Shown: in pieces, positions 36,991-46,957 of the stretch
How the letters are laid out: every line of letters starts with the position of its first letter
Position numbering within the stretch: position 1 is the first letter of the stretch
Assembly (NCBI GenBank): GCA_021648185.1
Contig: JAKITH010000001.1
Location: 6,140-70,139 of the forward strand
DNA from: Thiomicrorhabdus sp.
Lineage (GTDB): Bacteria; Pseudomonadota; Gammaproteobacteria; Thiomicrospirales; Thiomicrospiraceae
DNA: 64,000 nucleotides
Direction of reading: 5' to 3'
Made by a program: the position numbers and the translations under genes
The notes under the pieces: generated by a model
What the model was told of the DNA's origin: nothing
The model's input: the letters and a program-made list of their open reading frames with translations, nothing else
The model's database searches: none

Positions 36991-39276
36991 TTAGAACCCT
37001 GAACCTAAGACAAACTGAAAGGACTGTAGCTCATCGGTGTCATCATACCCTATCGGCCATGCAATACTAAACGACAATGGGCCTACGGGGGTGATCCAAG
37101 AAACACCTACGCCCATAGCAGATCGAAGGTCACCCACTTCAACCGTATCCAAGTCGGTAAAAACGTTACCGGCATCCAAAAAGAAGCTCATTCGCATATT
37201 ACTGGAATCTTCAATAAAAGGAATTGGCAATACCATCGCAGCGGTTGTCGCTATTTTAACCGCTCCACCTTTGGGTCGACTCGTACCATCAATGGCATCA
37301 ACATAATTAGCGCCTAAAGAGTTAGGCTCAAACCCACGAACCGATCCAATTCCTCCCGCATAAAAATTTCGATAAAAGGGCAATGTATCTATATTGCCAA
37401 ATGCACCACCGTAAGAGAAATTACCTTTTAACTGTAGCGTCAAATTAGACGTTAGTGGGAAATACACCCCCTCATCGGCATACAATTTATAATAGGGCTG
37501 ATCAGACGTTCCAGGAACAACCGTCTCCATAGAGAGTCGAGTTCGATGCCCTTTTGAAGGAAAATAAAAGGAGTTGGTTGAGTTATGACTCCATGACATG
37601 CTGGCGATTGCCGCCGAAGAGTTCTTACCAAACTCAGCGACATGATCATTACACGCCTTAAATTCTTCGGAGCACACAAGTTCCTGCGAATCCAGCTTAA
37701 GCCCATAAGTTAAGCGATCATTTTCACTTAGTGGATACCCTAATGAAGCTCTAACTCCAAAGTTATTGGTATTAAAATCGGCAATTTGCAACTGGTCAGC
37801 ATCAATTTCACTTAAGTAAAACCCGGCCCCTAAACTCACTCCATCTTCCGTAAAATAGGGATTAGTCAAGCCAATATCAGCGGTTTTTCGAGAGGCACTG
37901 GTCGCGACTTTAAAATCTAGCTTATTCCCACTGCCAATAAAGTTTCGCTCCGAAACGCCAATATTAAAACTCACACCATCCAGTTGAGAGAAGCCAACTC
38001 CGGCACTAAAAGAACCCGTTGACTGCTCTTCCACCTTAATAACCAAGTCTACCTGATCCGCACTCACTCGTTTTGTTTGGACATCGGCCATTTTAAAGAA
38101 GCCTAAGCGTGTTAAACGAGCGGTTGACTGACGAACCAACTTCAGTGAATAAGGCGCGCTTTCCAATTGGCGCATCTCACGTCGAATAACATAGTCGCGT
38201 GTACGCGTATTTCCTTCAATCACAATTCGACGAATATAGACTCTATTTTTAGGCTCAAAATGAAAGCGTAAGGCAATGGTTTTATTCTCGTCGTTCAAAT
38301 CGGTATCTGGTCTAACCTCCGCAAAGGCATAGCCCTCTTCACTCAATCGATCACGAATCGCATTGACCGCAGCAATCACCTTAGAGCGAGAGAACACATC
38401 ATCCACACTCAATCCCAATAATTTATGTAAGTCCTTCTTATCCAGAATGGTTTCACCAATAAACTGAATATCGGAAACACTGTACTGTTCACCTTCATCA
38501 ATATTAATGGTGGTAAAGACTCGTGTTTTATCGGTCGATAAGCTGATCTGAAAAGAGGAAACCTGAAATTTAGCGAACCCTAAATCCATATAATAGGATT
38601 TTAACGTTTCAATGTCCCCCTGCAACTGCATCTTTGAATACGCATCGCCTACTGACATTTGTAATAAGGACTTTAAACGCTGGTCAGAATAGATATGATT
38701 ACCAACCAACGTAATACGACCAATCGTAGCCGGTTCACCTTCTGTAATAACGACCTTTAAAGCCACTCGATTACGCGGTAACACCTCACTGTCAATTTCA
38801 ATTTTTGCCGCATAATAGCCTTGATTTTGATAACGACGGCTTAAATCAACGACCACCCGCTCTAATTCTAAGTGATTATAAATCCGCCCCTTCTTAAGCC
38901 CTAGCGAATCCAACGCATCATTTAAGGTATCGCTGTCAATCAGCTTATTTCCTTCAATGGTCACTTCTGAAATAGAAGGACGTTCGACCACCTTAATGAC
39001 CAGAGTATTCGACCCTTTTTTATACAGGGCTACGTCTTTAAAAAAACCCGTTTTATATAATTCTTGAATACTTTTTTGTGATAGTTTTCGGTCTAAAAAC
39101 TCACCTTTAGAGATAGGCAGATAGGTACTAATCGTTGAAAAATCAATACGATTTGCACCCTCTACCTCAATGTCTTTTACAGTAAAAGCGTGTACCAAAC
39201 TGGGGAGTAATAACAGGCATGAAACGACACTTGAAATAGCCGTTTTTTTAAATTTTATTTGCGTCATATCAACCAT
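36991..39276 (-). CDS. bamA: Outer-membrane protein assembly factor BamA
   Basis: 761 aa. The signal peptide ends near residue 30. Five POTRA domains (about 30-425, beginning FTVKDIEVEGANRIDFSTI) are followed by a C-terminal 16-strand barrel with GGIGSVRGFE and the late SFQFVLGSGF (terminal Phe). Central subunit of the BAM complex. The start overlaps the rseP stop; the ATG at 39267 is an alternative. Length is normal (E. coli 810). Confidence 0.97.
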   Translation of the reverse strand: MVDMTQIKFKKTAISSVVSCLLLLPSLVHAFTVKDIEVEGANRIDFSTISTYLPISKGEFLDRKLSQKSIQELYKTGFFKDVALYKKGSNTLVIKVVERPSISEVTIEGNKLIDSDTLNDALDSLGLKKGRIYNHLELERVVVDLSRRYQNQGYYAAKIEIDSEVLPRNRVALKVVITEGEPATIGRITLVGNHIYSDQRLKSLLQMSVGDAYSKMQLQGDIETLKSYYMDLGFAKFQVSSFQISLSTDKTRVFTTINIDEGEQYSVSDIQFIGETILDKKDLHKLLGLSVDDVFSRSKVIAAVNAIRDRLSEEGYAFAEVRPDTDLNDENKTIALRFHFEPKNRVYIRRIVIEGNTRTRDYVIRREMRQLESAPYSLKLVRQSTARLTRLGFFKMADVQTKRVSADQVDLVIKVEEQSTGSFSAGVGFSQLDGVSFNIGVSERNFIGSGNKLDFKVATSASRKTADIGLTNPYFTEDGVSLGAGFYLSEIDADQLQIADFNTNNFGVRASLGYPLSENDRLTYGLKLDSQELVCSEEFKACNDHVAEFGKNSSAAIASMSWSHNSTNSFYFPSKGHRTRLSMETVVPGTSDQPYYKLYADEGVYFPLTSNLTLQLKGNFSYGGAFGNIDTLPFYRNFYAGGIGSVRGFEPNSLGANYVDAIDGTSRPKGGAVKIATTAAMVLPIPFIEDSSNMRMSFFLDAGNVFTDLDTVEVGDLRSAMGVGVSWITPVGPLSFSIAWPIGYDDTDELQSFQFVLGSGF

Positions 39277-40660
39277 TAGAAATTCTTAAAACATCATTAA
39301 ACAAGGCAACAAACGTTAACCCAATAATTAAAACAATACCGATCCGTTGACCGATCTCCATCACTTGAGCACTCACAGGTGAGCCCTTCACCATCTCAAC
39401 CAAGTAATATACCAAATGACCGCCATCTAATATAGGAATGGGTAATAAGTTTAATAAGCCAATGCTTAAACTAATTAACCCAAGCAACCCTAAAAAAGTA
39501 ACCAACCCCGACTGCATCGCCTGCCCAGAAAACTGAGCAATACTTAATGGGCCCGACAAATGTTGCAAACTAACATCGCCAAAAAACATGCGTTGCAACA
39601 TGATTAAACTCATGTTAAATAGATCTACCGTACGATGATACCCCTGCTGAATCGCGTCCATTAAACCATACTGAGTAACTATGGTATAAGGCTTTAAACG
39701 TTCTGGAGAGACGTAGACACCAATGCCCATTTGTCCAACGACCTGACCCGACTCCAATGACTTCTGCCCAAGTTCCATCGTTGTCGTATACAGTGCGCCC
39801 TCTCGAATGTAATGCACCTCTACCTTTTGAGCGGGCTTGTCCTGAATAGCATTTACTAAGGCCATCCAATCTGGCGTAATGGCGTCATTAATCGCAACAA
39901 TTTCATCTTGAGGAAGTAAGCCCGCCTGAAAAGCGGGTCCATCGGGTAATACCGTCCCTAAAATAGGCGGTAAAGGGATATTAAACGGAGAAAACCCTAA
40001 TTGTCTCAGCCAATTCTGCTCAGGCTTATTTAAGTCAAGCGCCGAAAGAGAGACCTCATTTAAAGTAAGTACCTCGCCAGTATCAATTCGCTCTACCACA
40101 AAATCAGCCGCTTCCTGATGGTGAACCTTGGCTTTCAATAAGGCTTGATGAACCGTTTGCCAACTGTAAACAGGCTCAGCATCCACGTGAGTGATCGACC
40201 AGTCCGAACCATTCCGTTGAAAAAAATCATTAGGAAGCGCTTCTCCAATAGGAGAGTCCAATGTGACTTCATTAAAAATAGGCTTTAGGCCTGTGACGCC
40301 TACCAGATACATCACCGTAAAAACCAATACGGCAAACACCAAATTCACCAATGGTCCAGCCAGAACCACTGCAAAACGTTTATAGACACTCTGGCGATTA
40401 AATGCACGCGCTAACTCATGCTTCTGAACAGGCCCTTCTGCCTCATCCAAAAAACGAACATAACCCCCTAACGGAATAATACCCACTTTAAATGTGGTTT
40501 CTTTGCCCTGCCGTTCATAAATGCTTTTGCCAAAACCAATCGAAAACACATTTACTTTAATATTAAACCAACGTGCGACTTGGTAATGCCCCCATTCGTG
40601 AATAGCAACTACAATCCCCATCACCACAATAAAGCCTAAAACAGACCATAAAAACGTCAC
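39269..40660 (-). CDS. rseP: Site-2 intramembrane metalloprotease RseP
   Basis: 463 aa. Cleaves membrane anti-sigma factors. The zinc motif HEWGH is in VAIHEWGHYQVARW (about residues 18-31). Tandem PDZ domains (about 130-310) and the second metal motif PIPILDGGHLVYY near residue 400 follow. It starts with GTG directly after the cdsA stop, with GGGAG upstream. dxr, often between cdsA and rseP, is absent here. Confidence 0.96.
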   Translation of the reverse strand: MTFLWSVLGFIVVMGIVVAIHEWGHYQVARWFNIKVNVFSIGFGKSIYERQGKETTFKVGIIPLGGYVRFLDEAEGPVQKHELARAFNRQSVYKRFAVVLAGPLVNLVFAVLVFTVMYLVGVTGLKPIFNEVTLDSPIGEALPNDFFQRNGSDWSITHVDAEPVYSWQTVHQALLKAKVHHQEAADFVVERIDTGEVLTLNEVSLSALDLNKPEQNWLRQLGFSPFNIPLPPILGTVLPDGPAFQAGLLPQDEIVAINDAITPDWMALVNAIQDKPAQKVEVHYIREGALYTTTMELGQKSLESGQVVGQMGIGVYVSPERLKPYTIVTQYGLMDAIQQGYHRTVDLFNMSLIMLQRMFFGDVSLQHLSGPLSIAQFSGQAMQSGLVTFLGLLGLISLSIGLLNLLPIPILDGGHLVYYLVEMVKGSPVSAQVMEIGQRIGIVLIIGLTFVALFNDVLRISNG

Positions 40661-41473
40661 CTAAGTCGCACTCCCAAAGTGCCATAGCACATACATCATT
40701 GGAACCGCAATTAATAAACTGTCCGCTCGATCTAAAATCCCACCATGCCCTGGAAAAATACTACCACTGTCCTTTAACCCTGACTGGCGCTTTAACACAC
40801 TCTCAAACAGGTCACCCAAAACAGAAAACAGAGCCACCGCCGCTAAGGCAACGGCAAAAAACCAAATCGATACATTTAATGCCACTTGTAACCAAAGCAC
40901 GCCCATTAAACTAATCGTAAAGGCCAATGCAACACCACCCCAAACGCCTTCCCATGTTTTACCCGGACTCACGTATTGAGCCAGCTTAGTTTTGCCAAAA
41001 CGCTTACCACTAAAATAAGCGCCTGTGTCCACCGCCCAAATTACCAGCAAACTCAACAACACAATTTGAGGTGAAAATTCATTTCGAAAATGGGTCAAGG
41101 CGGAAGTAAATAAGACAATAGACAATAGACCGGTGATTAAAATAAAAAACGGGGATGTAGGCCCTTCAACCCCTTTGCTTTTTTGATAACGAAGCACCAC
41201 AAAAACAAGTAACAGCGCTTCAATCAACGTCAAAATCACAATGCTTTGAATCGATAACCACGATAAACCAAGCCAACTGATCAAAGCAACCAGCAAAGAA
41301 AAACTTACTTTTTGCCACAAAGCGGTTAGTTTCGCAAAACCTGACCACTCCCATGCCATCACCACGCCAATCAGCAATACGATCCACTGCCAAACCATAT
41401 CCGTTGACTTAAACAACGCCAGAACGGCTAAAACGGCTAAAATCACCGCGGTAATAATCCGTTGCTTTAACAT
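40661..41473 (-). CDS. cdsA: Phosphatidate cytidylyltransferase
   Basis: 270 aa with about eight membrane segments. Makes CDP-diacylglycerol. The signature KDSGSIFPGHGGILDRADSL is at about residues 230-249, preceded by SVLGDLFESVLKRQ. The start codon overlaps the uppS stop. Confidence 0.96.
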   Translation of the reverse strand: MLKQRIITAVILAVLAVLALFKSTDMVWQWIVLLIGVVMAWEWSGFAKLTALWQKVSFSLLVALISWLGLSWLSIQSIVILTLIEALLLVFVVLRYQKSKGVEGPTSPFFILITGLLSIVLFTSALTHFRNEFSPQIVLLSLLVIWAVDTGAYFSGKRFGKTKLAQYVSPGKTWEGVWGGVALAFTISLMGVLWLQVALNVSIWFFAVALAAVALFSVLGDLFESVLKRQSGLKDSGSIFPGHGGILDRADSLLIAVPMMYVLWHFGSAT

Positions 41474-42204
41474 TATTTGGCCACCTGCTCGCTGGTTTTA
41501 CCAAAACGGCGTTCTCTTGAGGCAAAGGACTCAATCGCTTTATCAATACTGGCTTCATCAAAACTAGGCCATAAATCTTCGGTAAAATAGAACTCGGCAT
41601 AGGCCATTTGCCAAATCAAAAAGTTACTGATTCGCTGCTCACCGCCAGTACGAATCAATAGATCCACCTCTGGCAATTCATTCAAAGCAACATACTGAGC
41701 CAACGCGGCTTCATCCATCTCTGACACACTCTTTTCTGGATTCGCTAACTGCCACTTCTTAACCGCTTCAACAATGTCCCAACGCCCGCCATAATTCGCC
41801 GCAATGGATAAAACCAATCCCGTATTATCACGTGTCATCGATTCTGCTATTTCAATATGCTCTTGAATTTCCGAACTAAACGCCGAACGATCCCCCACGA
41901 TCAGTAATCGAATATTATTTTCATTTAACTTAGAGACTTCTTTTTGCAACGCCTTTAAAAACAGCCCCATCAGCTTATTGACTTCATCTGGCGGGCGTCG
42001 CCAGTTTTCGGTGCTAAACGCAAACAAAGTTAAAGCTTTAATGCCCAAGCTAGAGCAATGAGCTACCATACGCCTCACCGATTTAAGCCCTTTTTGATGA
42101 CCCATAAACCGAGGTAAAAAACGTTTTTTAGCCCAACGTCCATTGCCATCCATAATAATGGCAATATGTTGCGGCTGATGATCATTATGAAATTGTTGAG
42201 ACAA
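41473..42204 (-). CDS. uppS: Undecaprenyl diphosphate synthase
   Basis: 243 aa. cis-prenyltransferase that makes the C55 lipid carrier for peptidoglycan and O-antigen. HIAIIMDGNGRWAKKR (about residues 13-28) holds the catalytic Asp. LTLFAFSTENWRRP and LLIRTGGEQRISNFLIWQ are standard. It is separated from frr by a strong hairpin terminator, so it likely has its own promoter in 42283-42371. Confidence 0.97.
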   Translation of the reverse strand: MSQQFHNDHQPQHIAIIMDGNGRWAKKRFLPRFMGHQKGLKSVRRMVAHCSSLGIKALTLFAFSTENWRRPPDEVNKLMGLFLKALQKEVSKLNENNIRLLIVGDRSAFSSEIQEHIEIAESMTRDNTGLVLSIAANYGGRWDIVEAVKKWQLANPEKSVSEMDEAALAQYVALNELPEVDLLIRTGGEQRISNFLIWQMAYAEFYFTEDLWPSFDEASIDKAIESFASRERRFGKTSEQVAK

Positions 42205-42229
42205 AGCAAACCTCTAAAAATAAAACAAA

Positions 42230-42282
42230 AAACGGCTCAATTCAATTTGATCATATTCAAATTGAATTGAGCCGTTTTATTT
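42230..42282. terminator. Strong terminator between frr and uppS
   Basis: A perfect 20-bp stem (starting AACGGCTCAATTCAATTTGA) with a 6-nt loop, then TTTTTTG on the minus strand and TTTATTT on the plus. It would end the rpsB-tsf-pyrH-frr side of transcription before uppS. Confidence 0.87.
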
Positions 42283-42371
42283 GGAATAAAGTTGATAAAA
42301 CTCTATTGAGACCTTTTCATAGACCACAATAAAACGCACCAATTATGCCGTAATTGCGTAAAAATAGCGAC

Positions 42372-42929
42372 TTAAATATCCATTAAACTGGCTTCTTTGT
42401 CCGCTAACGCCACATCGACTTTCTTAATCACTTCATCCGTTAACTTCTGAATCTGGTCATCCGACTGACGCGCTTCATCTTCTGTAATATCCTTATCTTT
42501 CAATAAAGACTTTACATCGCTGTTTGCATCTCGACGAATATTACGAATTGCAACACGCGCATGCTCGGCGTCTGAGCGTGCTACCTTAATAAAGTCTTTA
42601 CGACGCTCTTCCGTTAAAGCCGGCATTGGAATACGCATCAAATTACCCACCGTCACAGGATTAATGCCTAAATCGGAGATCATGATCGCTTTTTCAACCA
42701 CCGCCACCATAGGTTGCTCCCACGGCTGAACGGTTAAGGTACGAGAGTCTTCTATATTAATATTGGCGACTTGGCTAATTGGAACTTGTGATCCATAATA
42801 ATCAACGGTAATCGAATCCAAAATACTTGGATGTGCTCGCCCTGTTCGAATTTTAGCAAAATTTGTCTCTAAACTTTCAAACGACTTTTGCATTCTTGTT
42901 TTTGCATCTTCACGAATTTCATTTAACAT
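42372..42929 (-). CDS. frr: Ribosome recycling factor
   Basis: 185 aa, full length. Splits post-termination ribosomes with EF-G. It has the three-helix-bundle core with [15 protein letters not shown] (about residues 26-40), [19 protein letters not shown] and [15 protein letters not shown] at the end. The start overlaps the pyrH stop (TAATG). Confidence 0.98.
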   Translation of the reverse strand: MLNEIREDAKTRMQKSFESLETNFAKIRTGRAHPSILDSITVDYYGSQVPISQVANINIEDSRTLTVQPWEQPMVAVVEKAIMISDLGINPVTVGNLMRIPMPALTEERRKDFIKVARSDAEHARVAIRNIRRDANSDVKSLLKDKDITEDEARQSDDQIQKLTDEVIKKVDVALADKEASLMDI

Positions 42930-43651
42930 TACATTTCTCCCTCAGCCACTAATGTACCTTCATTTTCACCTTTTACAATTCGAATGACGGCATCATTTTT
43001 AAACATATCAAACACGCGAATCGGCATTTTATGCTCACGACATAATACAAACGCCGCCATATCCATCACTTGTAAGTTTTTTTGAATCACATCATCATAC
43101 GTCAAAAACGAGTAACGTGTTGCACTCGAATCTTTCATCGGGTCAGCGGTATAAATACCATCCACTTTCGTGGCCTTTAAAACGATTTCAGCATCCACCT
43201 CAATACCACGTAATGCGGCGGCTGTATCGGTGGTAAAGAAAGGGCTTCCCGTTCCGGCAGCAAACACCAGCACATCCCCCTTCGCCAAACGTTTTTTAGC
43301 GCTGTTTGCAGAGAACCCAGCTGAGATACCGTCAATTGGCATCGCTGATAAAATTTGAGAGGTCATCCCCATACTTTCAATCACATCACGGAGTGCCAAT
43401 GCATTCATTACCGTTGCCATCATTCCCATGTGATCACCCGTGGTTCGTTGAATCCCCGATCCTTGAATCTGAGCACCACGAAAAATATTCCCCCCCCCTA
43501 CTACAATTGCTACTTCAACCCCCAAATCACGCAACTCTTTTACCTGAGAAACCACGGATTTTAACGTTTCGGCATCCAAACCAAAATCACCCGATCCCAT
43601 TAAGGCTTCGCCACTAAACTTTAACAATATACGTTTATACTTAAGAGCCAT
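42929..43651 (-). CDS. pyrH: UMP kinase
   Basis: 240-aa hexameric enzyme, UMP to UDP, essential in most bacteria. [19 protein letters not shown] at the start, then [13 protein letters not shown] (about residues 50-62) and [15 protein letters not shown]. The conserved GGG of that loop is encoded by nine consecutive G (43490-43498 as C on the plus strand), in the same ATATT context seen at the other tracts. Coupled to frr. Confidence 0.98.
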   Translation of the reverse strand: MALKYKRILLKFSGEALMGSGDFGLDAETLKSVVSQVKELRDLGVEVAIVVGGGNIFRGAQIQGSGIQRTTGDHMGMMATVMNALALRDVIESMGMTSQILSAMPIDGISAGFSANSAKKRLAKGDVLVFAAGTGSPFFTTDTAAALRGIEVDAEIVLKATKVDGIYTADPMKDSSATRYSFLTYDDVIQKNLQVMDMAAFVLCREHKMPIRVFDMFKNDAVIRIVKGENEGTLVAEGEM

Positions 43652-43751
43652 CTCTACGCATCCTTACGTTATCTGATCTAAAAAAACATTTTGCAATGCC
43701 TTCACACATAGCAAAATATTTTCAAACTGTAACTACTCAGATTTTACATAC

Positions 43752-43802
43752 AAAAAAGCCATAGCCGAGTTATTTTATAACAAATAACACAGAGCTATGG
43801 CC
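43752..43802 (-). terminator. Terminator after tsf, abutting repeat D
   Basis: On the minus strand GCCATAGC...GCTATGGC is followed by a run of six T. A second nested hairpin (TTATTTGTTATAAAATAA) lies in the loop. Repeat D copy 1 begins at the next base (43803), so the element sits between tsf and its terminator. Confidence 0.75.
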
Positions 43803-43963
43803 TGTACCCAAATTACTTAAAAATGCGGACTTTTTGGATTTGGCTGAAGCTACAAGACAAGGCGCAGTTTGCAGGGAATGGCTAGCCATTCACAATAACT
43901 GTAACGAAGTATTGTGGCTTCAGACGGATTCAAAAAACTGCATTTTCAGTAACTTTGGGTACA
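43803..43963. mobile_element. Palindromic repeat family D, copy 1 (161 bp)
   Basis: Ends TGTACCCAAATTACTTAAAA and (reverse complement) TGTACCCAAAGTTACTGAAA. The core CCC...GGG is bounded by TA on both sides. The centre is GAATGGCTAGCCATTC. About three quarters identical to 50614-50774, and the same length. It ends 15 bp from the tsf stop. Confidence 0.82.
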
Positions 43964-43977
43964 ATCAATCAAAAAGA

Positions 43978-44862
43978 CTAACCTGTAACTGCTTTCGCCG
44001 CCAATGCAACTTCTTCAGCAAAGTCTGTTTCTTCAATTACGATGCCCGCACCCACTTCTAAGCGAATGAATGCCGTAACCGTTGCGTTATTTTCTTTCAA
44101 AAGCTTTTCAATGGTGACATCTGGGTTTTTAACAAACGCCTGACCCACTAAGGTAATCTCTTGTAAATACTTACGCATACGACCATCAATCATTTTTTCA
44201 ATGATCTCTGCTGGCTTACCGCTCTCTTGAGCTTGCTCAATTTGGAACTTACGCTCCTTAGCCAACATCTCTTGATCCACTTCGTCCGCTGTAATTGCCG
44301 TCGGGTTTACCGCCGCAATGTGCATTGCAATATCACGAGCAAGCGCATCATCGCCCCCATCAAGTGCTACTGCAACGCCAATTTTTTCGCCGTGCTGATA
44401 CTGACCAATCAAACCATTTGATTCAATTTTTTGCACAAAGCGCAACGCCATATTTTCACCGATACGAGCAATCATTTCACGACGCGTAATATCAATGGTT
44501 TTACCCGAAGCCATGGTCAATTCCATGATCACTTCAACGTCTGTTGTGTCCGCAGCCAAAGCCAACGCCGCAATTTCATTTGCAAACGCTTTAAACTCAT
44601 CGCCTTTAGCGACAAAATCGGTTTCACAGTTTACTTCAGCCATCATGCCCGACTTTTTATCGTCTGATACGGCAATGGCAATTACGCCTTCTGCTGCAAC
44701 ACGACTTGCTTTTTTGTCTGCACCGGCCATGCCTTTTTTGCGCAAAAACTCAACGGCTGAATCCATGTCACCATCGGTTTCAGTCAGTGCTTTTTTACAA
44801 TCCATCATCCCTGCACCCGTTGCTTGGCGCAGTTCTTTTACCATAGAAGCTGTAATAGCCAT
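43978..44862 (-). CDS. tsf: Elongation factor Ts
   Basis: 294 aa. Nucleotide exchange factor for EF-Tu. VKELRQATGAGMMDCKKAL (about residues 8-26) and EVNCETDFVAKGDEF (about 75-89) are the signature regions. Follows rpsB as usual. Confidence 0.98.
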   Translation of the reverse strand: MAITASMVKELRQATGAGMMDCKKALTETDGDMDSAVEFLRKKGMAGADKKASRVAAEGVIAIAVSDDKKSGMMAEVNCETDFVAKGDEFKAFANEIAALALAADTTDVEVIMELTMASGKTIDITRREMIARIGENMALRFVQKIESNGLIGQYQHGEKIGVAVALDGGDDALARDIAMHIAAVNPTAITADEVDQEMLAKERKFQIEQAQESGKPAEIIEKMIDGRMRKYLQEITLVGQAFVKNPDVTIEKLLKENNATVTAFIRLEVGAGIVIEETDFAEEVALAAKAVTG

Positions 44863-44946
44863 CTTTTATTCCTTTCTCTAATTTTGTCTAAAAAAAACAA
44901 GCGATCTGAACCCGTTTAAAACACCCGAGTCAGATCAAAAAAAGCG

Positions 44947-45687
44947 TTACTTAGCTGCTTTTTCTTTTGCTTCTACAAAATCATCACCCTCAACAGCCGT
45001 TGTGATGGTTGCTTTACCTTCAAGCACTGCATCAGCAACTGCCGTTAAGTATAAAGTAATCGCACGAATCGCATCGTCGTTACCAGGAATAACATAATCA
45101 ATACCACGAGGATCGTTATTGGTATCAACCACTCCAATAACTGGAATCCCTAGGTTTTTTGCTTCTTGGATGGCAATATTTTCATTTCCAGTATCGATGA
45201 TGAAAATCGCATCCGGCATAGCGCGCATGTCTTTAATTCCACCCAAAGACAACTCTAATTTTGTTTTTTCACGAGTACGCGTTAACGCTTCTCTTTTGGT
45301 GATTTTTTCAAACGTACCATCTTTTTCCATCACTTCAAGTTCTTTCAAACGCTTAATAGACTGCTTGATTGTTTTGAAGTTCGTCAACATACCACCTAAC
45401 CAACGGTAATCAACGTAAGGCATACCACAACGCTTGGCTTCTTGAGCCACTAACTCACGTGCTGCCTTTTTAGTTCCAACAAAAAGAACTTTACCTTTAT
45501 TCGCGGCAATGCCACCAATCATGTTTAATGCGTCATTAAACATTGGAAGTGTTTTTTCTAAGTTGATGATATGGATCTTATTACGAGCGCCAAAGATGTA
45601 CTCAGCCATCTTAGGGTTCCAATAACGGGTTTGGTGTCCAAAATGTACACCGGCTTCTAGCATTTCACGCATGGTAACTTTTGCCAT
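44947..45687 (-). CDS. rpsB: 30S ribosomal protein S2
   Basis: 246 aa. [21 protein letters not shown] at the N-terminus, then [16 protein letters not shown] and [20 protein letters not shown]. The divergent space to map (45688-45926) should hold its promoter and leader. A run of seven C there (45766-45772), next to a GGGTAA/TTACCC pair, resembles the other G/C tracts. Confidence 0.98.
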   Translation of the reverse strand: MAKVTMREMLEAGVHFGHQTRYWNPKMAEYIFGARNKIHIINLEKTLPMFNDALNMIGGIAANKGKVLFVGTKKAARELVAQEAKRCGMPYVDYRWLGGMLTNFKTIKQSIKRLKELEVMEKDGTFEKITKREALTRTREKTKLELSLGGIKDMRAMPDAIFIIDTGNENIAIQEAKNLGIPVIGVVDTNNDPRGIDYVIPGNDDAIRAITLYLTAVADAVLEGKATITTAVEGDDFVEAKEKAAK

Positions 45688-45926
45688 GTTTTTTCTCCAA
45701 GTTTGGGGTTAAGCCTCCGTTTACCCCATAAAACGAACCAAAAAAGCGATTTGGGTAATTTTTTACCCCCCCTTTTTCAGCACCCCGTTTTATGTGTCGG
45801 TAAACGTGCGGATTTTTTGTTAAAATTCCTTTCAATACGAAAGGCGCGGCATTTATACCATAAGCTAGCCAACTTAACAATTACAATTAAGAAAACAGCC
45901 TTAATTTTATCAAAAGACGCTCAAAA

Positions 45927-46709
45927 ATGACCATAAAAATCAAAACTAAAGATGAAATCCAAAAAATGCGTGTTGCGGGAAAGCTTGCCGCTGAGGTGCT
46001 TGAAATGATCGCCCCGCATGTTATCGCAGGCGTAACCACTGGCCACTTAAACCAACTCATGCATGATTACATGATCAATGAACAAGACACCATTCCCGCC
46101 ACGCTAAATTATCATGGTTTTCCCGCGTCCAGCTGCATCTCCATCAACCAAGTGGTATGCCACGGCATTCCTGACGACAAGAAAAAACTTAAAAAAGGGG
46201 ATATTGTTAACATTGATGTCACCGTTATTAAAGAGGGATACCACGGAGACACCAGCCGTATGTTTGAAATTGACCACGTAAAACCCTTTGCGAGTCGCTT
46301 AACCAAAGTAGCGCACGAATGTTTATGGCTGGGCATTCAACAGGTCAAACCCGGTGTCAGCCTATACGACGTCGCACTGGCGATTCAAACTCATGCTGAA
46401 AAAAACAACTTTAGCGTCGTAAAAGAGTATTGTGGACACGGCATTGGTGCCGACTTTCACGAACCCCCTCAAGTATTGCACTACGCCGCCCCCGAGCTTA
46501 AAGAGATTATTTTACAGCCCGGAATGGTCTTTACCATCGAACCCATGATTAACTTAGGCAAAGCGGACGTTAAGTTATTAGCAGACAATTGGACAGTGGT
46601 CACTAAAGACCGTAAATTATCGGCACAATGGGAACACACCCTTACCGTGACTGAAACAGGTTATGAAATTTTTACTCTAAGAAATGGCGAGCAACCCGTG
46701 CTACCCTAA
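45927..46709 (+). CDS. map: Methionine aminopeptidase, type I
   Basis: 260 aa. Removes the initiator methionine. Metal ligands are visible in order: the Asp of NIDVTVIKEGYHGDTSRMF (two Asp about 11 apart, near residue 97), His in GHGIGADFHEPP (about 170-181), Glu in FTIEPMIN (about 203), and Glu in QWEHTLTV (about 234). The map/rpsB divergent arrangement is common. Downstream are a run of nine C, a short hairpin and MITE E. Confidence 0.97.
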   Translation: MTIKIKTKDEIQKMRVAGKLAAEVLEMIAPHVIAGVTTGHLNQLMHDYMINEQDTIPATLNYHGFPASSCISINQVVCHGIPDDKKKLKKGDIVNIDVTVIKEGYHGDTSRMFEIDHVKPFASRLTKVAHECLWLGIQQVKPGVSLYDVALAIQTHAEKNNFSVVKEYCGHGIGADFHEPPQVLHYAAPELKEIILQPGMVFTIEPMINLGKADVKLLADNWTVVTKDRKLSAQWEHTLTVTETGYEIFTLRNGEQPVLP

Positions 46710-46737
46710 TTTTCTTCCCCCCCCCTTTTTTAAACCC

Positions 46738-46765
46738 CTAATCCGCAGATAGAAATGTGGATTAG
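46738..46765. repeat. Short hairpin repeat H (GATAGAAA loop)
   Basis: CTAATCCGCA-GATAGAAA-TGTGGATTAG: a 10-bp stem with a single G/T mispair. The same sequence forms the outer arm of repeat F and recurs alone at 59676, 59859 and 63424. Here it follows a run of nine C (46717-46725) after map and precedes MITE E. Confidence 0.75.
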
Positions 46766-46778
46766 AGTTGATTACTTA

Positions 46779-46938
46779 GGAACGTGCATGGAATAATTTG
46801 GGCAACTATAATGCAGTATTTTTGTTTCAGATCGGATTATCTCAAGAGGCGCATAGTTATTCTATGCAACGATTTGAGATCATTCAAGCTGGGACAAAAA
46901 GGCAAGTTAGAGTGACCAAGTTATTTCATGCACGTTCC
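46779..46938. mobile_element. MITE family E (160 bp) directly upstream of glnD
   Basis: Ends GGAACGTGCATGGAATAA and (reverse complement) GGAACGTGCATGAAATAA, a nearly perfect terminal inverted repeat. It is flanked by TTA (46776-46778 and 46939-46941; CTTA if the shared C is counted). The centre is GCATAGTTATTCTATGC. Its right end is 19 bp from the glnD ATG. Confidence 0.85.
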
Positions 46939-46957
46939 TTAAAGAGCCTACGAGTCT

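Noticed and set aside
43834..44061. 75-aa frame beside tsf
   Set aside because: It starts inside repeat D and runs antisense into tsf.
45688..45926. Change from mainly minus-strand to mainly plus-strand genes, as at a replication origin
   Set aside because: The divergent rpsB/map pair is a common arrangement, and no dnaA, dnaN, DnaA boxes or parAB were seen.
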